Under the pieces are notes generated by a model. That model had not been told where the DNA came from. It made no database searches and saw only the letters and a list, made by a program, of their open reading frames with translations. Source: DATBDE01 sp036270095 (GTDB lineage: Bacteria; Actinomycetota; Thermoleophilia; Solirubrobacterales; Solirubrobacteraceae). From it: DNA of 8,293 bases. The stretch's first letter is position 1; every line of letters starts with the position of its first letter. The DNA lies in NCBI GenBank assembly GCA_036270095.1, contig DATBDE010000068.1, positions 1 to 8,293 on the forward strand. The letters are read 5' to 3'. Shown piece after piece: positions 1 to 6,550 of this stretch. Made by a program: the position numbers and the translations under genes.

Positions 1-10
1 CCGAGAGCAT

Positions 11-26
11 GAGCACCGTGGTGCTC
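11..26. repeat. Short inverted repeat at the 3' end of the GT4 gene
   Basis: Arms gagcacc (11-17) and ggtgctc (20-26) are perfect inverted copies separated by 2 nt. The repeat overlaps the stop codon of the minus-strand glycosyltransferase. A small hairpin could form in the transcript, but there is no run of T after it, so it does not look like an intrinsic terminator. It may be chance in GC-rich DNA. Confidence 0.3.
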
Positions 27-1014
27 ACAGGAGCTCCTCGTAGACGGCGCGCGTGGCCGCCGCGGTGCGCTCCCACGAGAACGCCGCCGCCCGCGCGCGC
101 CCGCGCTCCGCGTACCGCTCCGGGTCGTCGAGGACGGTACGGATCGCTCGGGCGATGTCGGCCGGATCGAGCGGGTCGCACAGCGCCGCGGCGCCGCCCG
201 CGGTCTCGGGCAGCGCGGTGGTGTCGGCGGCCACCACCGGCGTGCCGCGGGCCATGGCCTCGAGCACGACGAGCCCGAACCCCTCGTACAGCGACGGGTG
301 CACGAGCGCAGCGGCCCCCCGCAGCAGCGCGTCCAGGCGGGCGTCGTCGACGTAGCCGAGCAGCTCGACCCCGTCGCCGTGCAGCGCCGCCCCCTCGCCG
401 GCGTCGGCGCCGGCGAGCAGGAGCCGGTGCTCGCGCCCCTCGGCGCGCAGCGACGCGAACGCGCGCACGAGCCGGCGCAGGTTCTTCTTGGCCCGCAGGT
501 CCCCGACCGCGAGCAGGTACGGTGGCCCCGCCGGCGCCGGCGCGTCGCCCTCGGGCAGCGCGGCGGCAAGGGGGACGACGCGCACCTTCTGCTCGTGGAT
601 CCCGTAGCGCGCGACCACGTCGTCGCGGGTGAAGGCCGAGATCGCGATGACGCGCTCGGCCGAGCGCACCGCCCGCGGCGTGATCGTCCGGTACTTCCAG
701 CGCGTGCGCGGCGTGAAGTCCTCGGGGTGGGCCTCGAAGGCGAGGTCGAGCACGCTGACCACGCCCGGGCAGGGCCGGCGCAGGGGCAAGAAGCAGTTGG
801 GCACGTGCACGAGGTCGGCGCCGCGGCGGCGCAGCGTGCGTGGCAGCGTCACCTGCTCCCACCACAGCTCGGGGCCGCGACCGCGCTCGCCCAGGACGGC
901 GTAGTCGAGCCCGCCGGCGGCCTGCAGCGCGCGCAGCAGCTCGCGCGCGTACCGCCCCCAACCCTGCAGCCGGGGCCCCATCGCATCGCGGGCGTCGTAG
1001 GCCACGGTCGGCAC
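25..1014 (-). CDS. GT4-family glycosyltransferase (group 1)
   Basis: 329 aa, a normal length for a retaining GT-B glycosyltransferase that moves a sugar from a nucleotide donor to a lipid-linked or polysaccharide acceptor at the cytoplasmic membrane face. The N-terminal domain opens with a beta strand and a glycine-rich loop (GWGRYARELL, residues 18-27), typical of GT4. The C-terminal donor-binding domain has a strand-loop with a basic patch (GDLRAKKN, 171-178) and the hallmark EX7E motif (E244 to E252 in YEGFGLVVLE), followed by a GTPVVAADTTALPE stretch. No membrane segment is seen. The start is GTG at 1014. No Shine-Dalgarno sequence precedes it, but a TAGGCT box lies 6 nt upstream, so a leaderless message is possible. 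The gene is divergent from the WecG-type gene, 62 nt away, which suggests a shared polysaccharide locus. The family is clear; donor sugar and acceptor cannot be read from the sequence (mannosyltransferase is one possibility). Confidence 0.93.
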   Translation of the reverse strand: MPTVAYDARDAMGPRLQGWGRYARELLRALQAAGGLDYAVLGERGRGPELWWEQVTLPRTLRRRGADLVHVPNCFLPLRRPCPGVVSVLDLAFEAHPEDFTPRTRWKYRTITPRAVRSAERVIAISAFTRDDVVARYGIHEQKVRVVPLAAALPEGDAPAPAGPPYLLAVGDLRAKKNLRRLVRAFASLRAEGREHRLLLAGADAGEGAALHGDGVELLGYVDDARLDALLRGAAALVHPSLYEGFGLVVLEAMARGTPVVAADTTALPETAGGAAALCDPLDPADIARAIRTVLDDPERYAERGRARAAAFSWERTAAATRAVYEELL

Positions 1015-1020
1015 CGCGCA

Positions 1021-1026
1021 AGCCTA
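1021..1026 (-). promoter_or_regulatory. Possible -10 box (TAGGCT) of the GT4 gene
   Basis: Reading on the minus strand, TAGGCT fits the actinobacterial TANNNT -10 pattern and ends 6 nt before the GTG start at 1014. Transcription would begin at or next to the start codon, giving a leaderless mRNA. No matching -35 hexamer stands out. It is supported mainly by the same spacing at two other starts in the window. Confidence 0.35.
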
Positions 1027-1062
1027 GGCCGCGGTGGCGGCGCGGCGTCCGGGCGCGGCGAT

Positions 1063-1068
1063 TACGAT
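1063..1068 (+). promoter_or_regulatory. Possible -10 box (TACGAT) of the WecG-type gene
   Basis: TACGAT fits TANNNT well and lies in a small AT-richer island (attacgat). It ends 8 nt before the ATG at 1077, and no Shine-Dalgarno sequence lies between. This spacing would place the transcription start at or within a base or two of the ATG, so a leaderless transcript is likely. No clear -35 hexamer is visible. Confidence 0.45.
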
Positions 1069-1076
1069 GCGCCGGT

Positions 1077-1889
1077 ATGGGGTCCATGGGGGTAGGGACC
1101 AGAGGGGTCGACACGCGGGCGGCGGCGTCGGTCTTCGAGATCCCCATCGACCTGGGCCAGCCCGCCGACGTGCTGCGCGCCATCACCGGCTGGGCCGCCA
1201 GCGCCAACGGAACCCGGGGGCGGAAGCGCGTGATGTACGCGAACGCGCACGTGCTCAACCAGTCCGTCGAGGTGCCCGCGCTGCGCCGCATCCTCGGCGA
1301 CGCCGACCTCGTCTACTGCGACGGCTACGGCGTGCGCGTGGCCGCCCGCGCGCTCGGTGTGGAGGAGCCGCACCGCATGACCGGCGCCGACTGGGTCTGG
1401 GGCCTGGCCTCGATTTGCGAGGCCGACGGGATCTCGCTCTACCTGCTCGGGTCCGAGCCCGGGGCCGCCCGCGAGGCCGCCCGCCGGCTGCGCCGCTGGC
1501 ATCCTGATCTCGACGTCGTCGGCGCCCACCACGGCTACTTCGAGGCCGACACCCCACACAACGACCGCGTGCTCGAGGACATCAACGCGTGCCGCCCGAA
1601 CATCCTGCTCGTGGGCATGGGGAGCCCGAAGCAGGAGCTGTGGGTCGACCGCTACGCTGACCGACTCGACGTCGACATCCTGTGGACGGTCGGCGCCCTG
1701 TTCGACTACGTCTCCGGCCGGGTGCCGCGCGCCCCCCGCTGGGTCGCCGACAACGGCCTGGAGTGGATATTCCGACTCGGGATCGAACCGCAACGGATGT
1801 GGCGCCGCTACCTGCTGGGGAACCCGGTGTTCCTGTCCCGGGTCGTGGCGGAGACGCGCCGCCGGCGGGCAATGGCGCCTCCGGCCTAG
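1077..1889 (+). CDS. WecG/TagA/CpsF-family glycosyltransferase (GT26)
   Basis: 270 aa from ATG 1077. Members of this family add a sugar (such as N-acetylmannosamine or its uronic acid) to undecaprenyl-diphosphate-linked GlcNAc in teichoic acid linkage units, enterobacterial common antigen or capsule. Visible family features, in order: ANAHVLNQS (residues 55-63); the acidic VYCDGYGV segment (79-86), whose D82 matches the proposed catalytic Asp of TagA; RMTGADWVW (100-108); the signature LVGMGSPKQE (178-187), with the Gln-Glu pair; GALFDYVSG (206-214); and PRAPRWVADNGLEW (217-230). The C-terminal segment 231-264 (FRLGIEP, then RRYLLGNPVFL) is basic and amphipathic, as in the membrane-docking tail of TagA-like enzymes. 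The open frame continues upstream, but residues before 1077 are Arg/Ala-rich antisense of the GT4 gene. A second in-frame ATG lies at 1086. The downstream membrane protein begins inside or just after this gene. Family assignment is firm; the sugar is unknown. Confidence 0.93.
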   Translation: MGSMGVGTRGVDTRAAASVFEIPIDLGQPADVLRAITGWAASANGTRGRKRVMYANAHVLNQSVEVPALRRILGDADLVYCDGYGVRVAARALGVEEPHRMTGADWVWGLASICEADGISLYLLGSEPGAAREAARRLRRWHPDLDVVGAHHGYFEADTPHNDRVLEDINACRPNILLVGMGSPKQELWVDRYADRLDVDILWTVGALFDYVSGRVPRAPRWVADNGLEWIFRLGIEPQRMWRRYLLGNPVFLSRVVAETRRRRAMAPPA

Positions 1890-3931
1890 GGCCGGCGCCG
1901 CCACACCGGTCGAAGCGGCGCCGGGCGCTGCGCGCGCTCGGCATCCTCGCGATCGCCTACGTCGCCGCGACCTACGCGCTCGACCTGGCGCTGGGCTCGG
2001 GCGTCGTCGGCACCGACGCCGTCGGGCAGGCCTTGCAGGCGGGGGTGGCCGCCGTGTTCCTGTTCGGGCTGGCCGGGTTCGGGCTCGTGCGGCTGCTCCT
2101 CCCACCCGGCCTGCGCGGGCACGAGGCGCTGTGGGTGCTGCCGGTGGGCGCGTGCGCGGTCGCGCTGCTGATGACGGTGCTCGGCTTTGCCTACGTTCCC
2201 TTCCACGTCGCGCTGGGTGTGACCATCGCGCTGGCGGCGGCGGTGGCGATCTACGCCTGGCGCCGGATAGGCGGCCGGATCCGCCACGCTCGCCATCCCG
2301 GCTCGCCTGAGGGTGGCGGCCGGCCATCCTCCGGCTCCGCTATCCCGGCGCGGCCCGCGGCGGTGGGCTGGCCCTTCTACCTGGGGCTGCTGGTCGTGCT
2401 CGTCGCGCTCATCCCGATGTTCCGCTCCGGCTTCGCGACCGTGATCGGCGACGGCTCGGACGCCCACCTGGCCGTGGGCACGGCGCACTTCCTGCAGCAC
2501 AACTATCCGACCGCGGTCAACGTCAACGAGCCCGTCGACCAGGTGCCGCTGGTCTGGCGCTCCAAGCAGCCCATCTACTACGCGCTGGCCAGCGTGGCCA
2601 GCCTGTCCGACCTCGACCCGTTCCAGACCATCGCGGTCGTCGCGGCGGTGATGTTGACCATGGCGGCGGCGGGCTGGTACCTGGTGGCGCGCGAGCTGCT
2701 CGGGGCCGGCGTCTACGCGAGCGCGGGCGCGATGGCGGTGGTGGGCCTGGACCGGATCGTCCTCCACACCGGCATGCACCCGTACTTCAACCAGACCTGG
2801 GGCTACATGACGCTGCCCTTTGCGCTCGTCCTGGGCTGGTGGGCGATCAAGCAGCGCACGCGCGGCGGCCTGGCCCTCCTGGCCCTCTTCCTGCTCGTGG
2901 GCGCGTTCGCGTACCCGCTGGCGCTGCCCATCCCGCTCACCTTCCTGTTCTTCGCCTGGTGGCTGGACCGGCGGGCGCGGCGCCGGGCGGGCGCGACGAT
3001 CCCGCCCTGGTGGCGGGCGTGGTGGCAGCGCATCTACCGCGGCTGGCGGTCGCTGCTGTGGATCGTGCCCCTGGTGGTCGTGCTGCTCATCCCCATCGGC
3101 GGCGTGCTCGAGAAGTCGATCACCGCCTACCGCGTGATCGACCCCAACGCGTCGCTGCAGGCCTGGGGCGGCGACCTGTCGGGGTCGTTCCCGGGCGAGG
3201 AGTACTTCGGGCTGAGCTTCCACGACGGCTGGCCGCTGGCCGCGCTCGTGCTCGTCGCCTTCGCCGTCTACGCGCTCTGGCGCCTGCCGCCGCCGCTGGC
3301 CTGGGGGCTTGGCGCCGTGCTCGTGTTCGGGGCGCTGTTCGGCGAGTACTTCCATCTGCGCAAGCAGGGCTGGTACTTCGAGTTCAAGGTCCTCGCCTTC
3401 ACCGTGCCGCTGGCCATGACCGCGGCGGTGGTGGGGATCGCGAAGCTGTGGTCGGTCGGCCGTGGGCACGGCAACTGGCGCTGGGTGGGGGCGGCGACGG
3501 CGGTGATGCTGTTCGCGGCCCTGGTGACCATCGAGCAGCGCGGTGCGCTGGCCGAGCTCAAGCAGACCTACGACCAGCTGCCCAAGACGATGATCGCGCT
3601 GCGCGGCTGGGACCAGAAGCTGCCGGCGCACGCCTCGGTGCGGCTCGACGTCGAGCCCGGCCCGCAGCTCTGGGTGGCCTACATGCTCGGGGGCCAGCCG
3701 CTGTGCTCGCAGAAGCCGCTGCTCGACACCTCCTACCCGCACGTGCCGGTCTCGCGCAAGGCCGACTACGTGGTCGTGCAGCGCCCGCTGGACAAGCCCG
3801 TCGACGCCGTCGGGCCGCCGCTGATGGCCAACTCGGCCTACCAGCTCTACCGCATGAACCCGCGCGTGCCGGGCCCCGACCGCTGCTCGCGGGCGATGGT
3901 GCAGACGGTCACCTCGATCGGCGCAATCTAG
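1799..3931 (+). CDS. Large polytopic membrane protein, GT-C-like glycosyltransferase candidate
   Basis: About 710 aa counted from GTG 1799. I do not recognise a named family. Some 13-14 hydrophobic segments are visible, starting near residues 47-66, 80-101 and 108-131. A basic cytoplasmic-looking loop follows (about 155-190), and the last membrane segment ends near 577. A soluble tail of about 130 aa follows, with two cysteines (C636, C696) that could pair outside the cell. After the fifth hydrophobic segment comes VIGDGSDAHLAVG, with D218, D221 and H223. An acidic motif in an early external loop is the usual catalytic signature of GT-C enzymes, which use polyprenyl-phosphate sugars. A conserved-looking HTGMHPYFNQTWGYM stretch lies at about 323-337. 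The start is uncertain: in-frame GTG codons at 1682, 1763 and 1799 all lie inside the upstream gene, none with a good ribosome site. The next ones (TTG 2033, GTG 2045) would delete the first membrane helix. The gene is probably co-transcribed with the WecG-type gene. A non-enzymatic membrane protein remains possible. Confidence 0.8.
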   Translation: MAPLPAGEPGVPVPGRGGDAPPAGNGASGLGPAPPHRSKRRRALRALGILAIAYVAATYALDLALGSGVVGTDAVGQALQAGVAAVFLFGLAGFGLVRLLLPPGLRGHEALWVLPVGACAVALLMTVLGFAYVPFHVALGVTIALAAAVAIYAWRRIGGRIRHARHPGSPEGGGRPSSGSAIPARPAAVGWPFYLGLLVVLVALIPMFRSGFATVIGDGSDAHLAVGTAHFLQHNYPTAVNVNEPVDQVPLVWRSKQPIYYALASVASLSDLDPFQTIAVVAAVMLTMAAAGWYLVARELLGAGVYASAGAMAVVGLDRIVLHTGMHPYFNQTWGYMTLPFALVLGWWAIKQRTRGGLALLALFLLVGAFAYPLALPIPLTFLFFAWWLDRRARRRAGATIPPWWRAWWQRIYRGWRSLLWIVPLVVVLLIPIGGVLEKSITAYRVIDPNASLQAWGGDLSGSFPGEEYFGLSFHDGWPLAALVLVAFAVYALWRLPPPLAWGLGAVLVFGALFGEYFHLRKQGWYFEFKVLAFTVPLAMTAAVVGIAKLWSVGRGHGNWRWVGAATAVMLFAALVTIEQRGALAELKQTYDQLPKTMIALRGWDQKLPAHASVRLDVEPGPQLWVAYMLGGQPLCSQKPLLDTSYPHVPVSRKADYVVVQRPLDKPVDAVGPPLMANSAYQLYRMNPRVPGPDRCSRAMVQTVTSIGAI

Positions 3932-4976
3932 ACGACGACGCGCACGCGCCCTCGACGGCGTCGCGCAGGCGCCGCGCGACCTCGGGGAAGGCGTAGGCCC
4001 GGGCGCGGGCGGCGCCGCGCGCGCGCAGCTGGCGGCGCAGGTCGGCGTCGGTCACGGCCAGGTGCAGGAGCTCGGCGACGACGGCAGGGTCGTCGTCCGA
4101 GACCAGCAGCGCAGCGTCGCCGGCCACCTCGGGGATACCGCCGGCCGGGTGCGCGACCACCGGCACGCCGAGCGCGAACGCCTCCAGCAGCGGGATGCAG
4201 AAGCCCTCGTGCTCGGAGAGCGAGAGCAGCACGCTGGCGGTCCGGAAGCGGTCGCCGAGCTGCGCGTCGGACAGGCTGCGCTCGAAGCGCACGGCGCCCG
4301 GCGCGACGCGGTCGGCGAGCGCGCGCAGCGCCCGCTCGTAGCGCGGGTTGAGCGGCTCGCCCACGAGCGCGAGCTGTGCGTCGGGCGCGCGGTGGCGGCG
4401 GTACAGGGCGAACGCCCGCAGGACGTCGTCGTGGCGCTTGTGCGGCGTGAGCCGGCCGACGCAGAGCACGGTGGGCGTCCCAGGCGGCTCCGAAGGCGCA
4501 GGCGACCCGAGCCGGGCCGGGTCGAGCAGGATCGGGATCACGGCCGTGCGGCGTGCCCCGGCATCGCGCAGCTCGGCGGCGTTGTACTCCGAGACGCCGG
4601 CGGCGAGGTCGACGCGGCGGGCGAACTCCGGCAACTGGGCCCGCCCCACGGCGCAGCGGATGGCCACCGCGGCCTCGTAGTCCCACAGGTAGCGCGCCGG
4701 GGTGACGTTGTGGGAGACGAGCAGCTTGCGGTTGGGCGCGTCGAGCAGCGCGCGCAGCTTGGGCGCGTAGGCCGAGTAGTGGAGCAGCAGCACCTCGCCG
4801 GGCGCCGCACGGAAGCCGCGCAGCGCCCGGATGCCGCCGTCGAGGCCGGGGGCGAGGTAGGCCGCCCGGTCCTCGCCGCCCCAGCCCCACTCCCCGAACA
4901 GGCGCCGGTACGCGCGCGCCTGTCCGGTGACGGCGTCGACGGGGCCGGCGCCGGAGAGGAGCTGGTGGACGATCAC
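3909..4976 (-). CDS. GT4-family glycosyltransferase (group 1)
   Basis: 355 aa from GTG 4976. It is a predicted cytosolic GT-B enzyme transferring a sugar from a nucleotide donor. The N-terminal domain begins VIVHQLLSGAGPVDAVTGQA (1-20), a glycine-containing loop found in one subgroup of actinobacterial GT4 proteins. LLVSHNVTPARYLW is at 85-98 and a Rossmann-like GVSEYNAAEL at 127-136. The donor-binding half has LCVGRLTPHKRHDD (171-184), with R175 and K180 in the usual phosphate-contacting places. It also has the EX7E motif (E257 to E265 in EHEGFCIPLLE) and GVPVVAHPAGGIPEVAG (270-286). The start lies 11 nt after the TAA of the exporter gene, so the two are probably one transcript; no clear Shine-Dalgarno sequence is present. 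The open frame extends upstream through the exporter gene, but that part is antisense-like and Arg-rich. The last 23 nt overlap convergently with the membrane protein gene. Acceptor and sugar are unknown. Confidence 0.92.
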   Translation of the reverse strand: MIVHQLLSGAGPVDAVTGQARAYRRLFGEWGWGGEDRAAYLAPGLDGGIRALRGFRAAPGEVLLLHYSAYAPKLRALLDAPNRKLLVSHNVTPARYLWDYEAAVAIRCAVGRAQLPEFARRVDLAAGVSEYNAAELRDAGARRTAVIPILLDPARLGSPAPSEPPGTPTVLCVGRLTPHKRHDDVLRAFALYRRHRAPDAQLALVGEPLNPRYERALRALADRVAPGAVRFERSLSDAQLGDRFRTASVLLSLSEHEGFCIPLLEAFALGVPVVAHPAGGIPEVAGDAALLVSDDDPAVVAELLHLAVTDADLRRQLRARGAARARAYAFPEVARRLRDAVEGACASSSRLRRSR

Positions 4977-4987
4977 GCGCCGGGACG

Positions 4988-6466
4988 TTAGGCCAGCGCG
5001 GGCTCGGCCGGTGCAGCCTCGTGCCCCTTGGCCCGCTTGGGCATGAGGAACCCGATCGCGAACGCGAGCGCCAGCAGGCCGACGCTGAGCAGCGTCGTCA
5101 GCTGGGCCGCGTGCAGGAAGTCGCCCGCGCGGTCGGGCTGGCTGCCCAGGGCGCCGAAGAACGCGGTGCCGATGACGGCCACGCCGAGCGCCGAGCCGAG
5201 CTGCTGCAGCGCCTGCAGCAGGCCGGACGCCGTGCCGAGCTCGTGGTCGCGCAGTCCGCCGATGACGATGTCGAACAGCGGCATGAACACGGCGCCCATC
5301 CCGATGCCGCTGATCAGCAGCGGCCACACGAAGTCCCAACTGTCGGCGCGGGCGCCGACGTCTCCGATGACCACTGCCAGCACGGCCAGCCCGCCGGCCA
5401 TGACCAGCAGGCCCGCGTGCAGCACGGTACGGCCGAGCTTCTGCATGGCCTGCGCCGCCACCGCCGAGCCGGCGAAGCCGCCGACCGCGAACGGCGCCAG
5501 CGTTAGGCCGGCGTGGATCGGGCTGTCGCCCAGGCCCGCCTGCAGCGCCACGCTGAGGGTCAGCGAGATCGCGGCCATCGCGCCCAGGAACACGAGCGAG
5601 AAGACCACGCCGGACAGGTACGAGCGGTTGCGGAACAAGCTGGTCTCGATCAGCGGAGTGGCGCCGCTGCGCCGCCGTCGCGCCTGGTGCAGGGCGAAGG
5701 CGCCGAACACGACCACGCCGGCGACGATCATCGCGAACGTCCACGCCGGCCAGCCCAGCTCACGACCCTGGACGATCGGGTAGATGAGCAAGAACGAGCC
5801 GGCGGTGGCGAGCGCGGCCCCGACGCCGTCGAGGCGCCGCGACGCCGGCTTCGTCGTCTGGCCGGGCAGGAGCCTGCCGCCGACGATGAGCACGTACGCG
5901 GCCACGGGCACGTTGACGAGGAAGATCATGCGCCAGCCGGTGCCGAGCAGGTCGGCCTTGATCAGGCCGCCGGCCACGATCGGGCCGAGCATCGCTGACA
6001 GGCCTGCGACCGGCCCGAACACGCCCCAGGCCTTGCCCATCTCGTGCGGCGGGAAGAGGTCGCGGATGAGCCCGAAGACCTGCGGGACCATGACCGCGCC
6101 CACGGCGCCCTGGACGATGCGGAACGCGATCAGCGCGCCGGTGCTCGGCGCGGCGGCGGCCGCGACCGACGCGACCGCGAACCCGGTCACGCCGACGAGC
6201 AGCATCCGCTTGCGGCCGAACAGGTCACCGAGCCGGCCACCGATGAGGAGCATCACGGCCATCGCGAGCGTGTAGCCGGCGGCGAGCCACTGCACGTCGG
6301 CGAACGACCCACCGAGGTCGACACGGATGTCGGGCGCCGCCGTGTTGACGACGGTCGCGTCCAGCAGGTCCATCATCGCCGCGGCCAGGGCGGCCGAGAA
6401 GGCGAGCCAGCGGAGGCGGACCCCGCCGGCTTCGCCGGCACGACCTTTGCCCTTCAGCGAATCCAT
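4988..6466 (-). CDS. MFS drug exporter, DHA2 (EmrB/QacA-like) family
   Basis: 492 aa with about 14 hydrophobic segments, the size and layout of DHA2 proton-coupled multidrug exporters of the cytoplasmic membrane. The first segment (19-45) contains the family motif LDATVVNTAAPDI (35-47), with D36. Motif A, GGRLGDLFGRKR, is at 76-87 between helices 2 and 3. The antiporter motif C region, GPVAGLSAMLGPIVAGG, is at 151-167. The tail is short and polar (476-492). ATG 6466 is chosen because AAGGGAGA lies about 5 nt upstream, a strong ribosome site. The frame stays open to an ATG at 6508 that would add 14 residues, but those codons run through the operator repeat and their ATG directly abuts the probable -10 box. 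The gene is divergent from a TetR-type regulator and upstream of a GT4 gene by 11 nt. It is very likely repressed by the neighbouring regulator until a ligand binds. The substrate cannot be read from the sequence. Confidence 0.93.
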   Translation of the reverse strand: MDSLKGKGRAGEAGGVRLRWLAFSAALAAAMMDLLDATVVNTAAPDIRVDLGGSFADVQWLAAGYTLAMAVMLLIGGRLGDLFGRKRMLLVGVTGFAVASVAAAAAPSTGALIAFRIVQGAVGAVMVPQVFGLIRDLFPPHEMGKAWGVFGPVAGLSAMLGPIVAGGLIKADLLGTGWRMIFLVNVPVAAYVLIVGGRLLPGQTTKPASRRLDGVGAALATAGSFLLIYPIVQGRELGWPAWTFAMIVAGVVVFGAFALHQARRRRSGATPLIETSLFRNRSYLSGVVFSLVFLGAMAAISLTLSVALQAGLGDSPIHAGLTLAPFAVGGFAGSAVAAQAMQKLGRTVLHAGLLVMAGGLAVLAVVIGDVGARADSWDFVWPLLISGIGMGAVFMPLFDIVIGGLRDHELGTASGLLQALQQLGSALGVAVIGTAFFGALGSQPDRAGDFLHAAQLTTLLSVGLLALAFAIGFLMPKRAKGHEAAPAEPALA

Positions 6467-6476
6467 CACATCTCCC
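6467..6476 (-). promoter_or_regulatory. Strong Shine-Dalgarno site deciding the exporter start
   Basis: On the minus strand GAAGGGAGATGTG precedes ATG 6466, putting a GGGAG core about 5 nt before the codon. It is the best ribosome site in the window and the main reason for preferring ATG 6466 over ATG 6508. Confidence 0.75.
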
Positions 6477-6480
6477 TTCG

Positions 6481-6542
6481 CATAGCGGAACGAATCATTC
6501 TGTTCCATAGTTTAGCAGAACAGAACGATCTATTCCGCTATG
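6481..6542. promoter_or_regulatory. Inverted-repeat operator region between exporter and TetR genes
   Basis: Two 26-nt arms, 6481-6506 and 6517-6542, are imperfect inverted copies around a 10-nt centre. Each reads catagcggaa, then seven variable bases, then ttctgttc plus one variable base. By hand alignment 21 of 26 positions agree and all five differences are transitions. Arm 1 also contains its own interrupted palindrome, GGAAC (6487-6491) with GTTCC (6502-6506). The 62-nt stretch is about 42% GC (26 of 62), far below its surroundings. The regions expected for both promoters overlap the arms, so a bound TetR-type dimer on each arm could silence both directions. Operator function is inferred from position and symmetry. 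Confidence 0.75.
6509..6514 (-). promoter_or_regulatory. Probable -10 box (TAAACT) of the exporter gene
   Basis: On the minus strand TAAACT fits TANNNT and sits in the centre between the two operator arms. Transcription would start near 6502, inside arm 1, leaving a leader of about 36 nt that includes the strong Shine-Dalgarno site before ATG 6466. The -35 region would fall in arm 2, where no good hexamer match is visible. Confidence 0.45.
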
Positions 6543-6544
6543 AT
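6539..6544 (+). promoter_or_regulatory. Probable -10 box (TATGAT) of the TetR-type gene
   Basis: TATGAT is a near-consensus -10 hexamer ending 6 nt before ATG 6551, with no Shine-Dalgarno sequence between. The transcript would start at or next to the A of the ATG and be leaderless. The box overlaps the outer end of operator arm 2, which suggests the regulator represses its own gene. No strong -35 is seen. Confidence 0.6.
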
Positions 6545-6550
6545 CGGCGT

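Noticed and set aside
1..16. Possible start of another minus-strand gene (GTG at 16, ATG at 10)
   Set aside because: The spacing after the GT4 stop would suit an operon, but only a few codons are visible and no ribosome site is well placed, so it cannot be supported.
840..1076. Upstream extension of the WecG-type frame (to 840)
   Set aside because: Those residues are Arg/Pro/Ala-rich and antisense to the first GT4 gene. The promoter-like box at 1063-1068 and ATG 1077 give a better start.
1886..3742. Long minus-strand open frame opposite the membrane protein (618 codons)
   Set aside because: Its translation is rich in Arg, Gln, His and Gly with no domain or membrane pattern, as expected for the antisense of a GC-rich gene. 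The plus-strand frame has clear membrane segments and matching codon use.
3932..4990. Plus-strand open frames opposite the second GT4 gene
   Set aside because: The translations lack recognisable domains and mirror the GT4 codons. The minus-strand frame has complete GT4 motifs.
4977..5744. Upstream extension of the second GT4 frame into the exporter gene (to 5744)
   Set aside because: The extra residues are Arg/Ala-rich and out of frame with the well-supported exporter. GT4 homology begins at GTG 4976.
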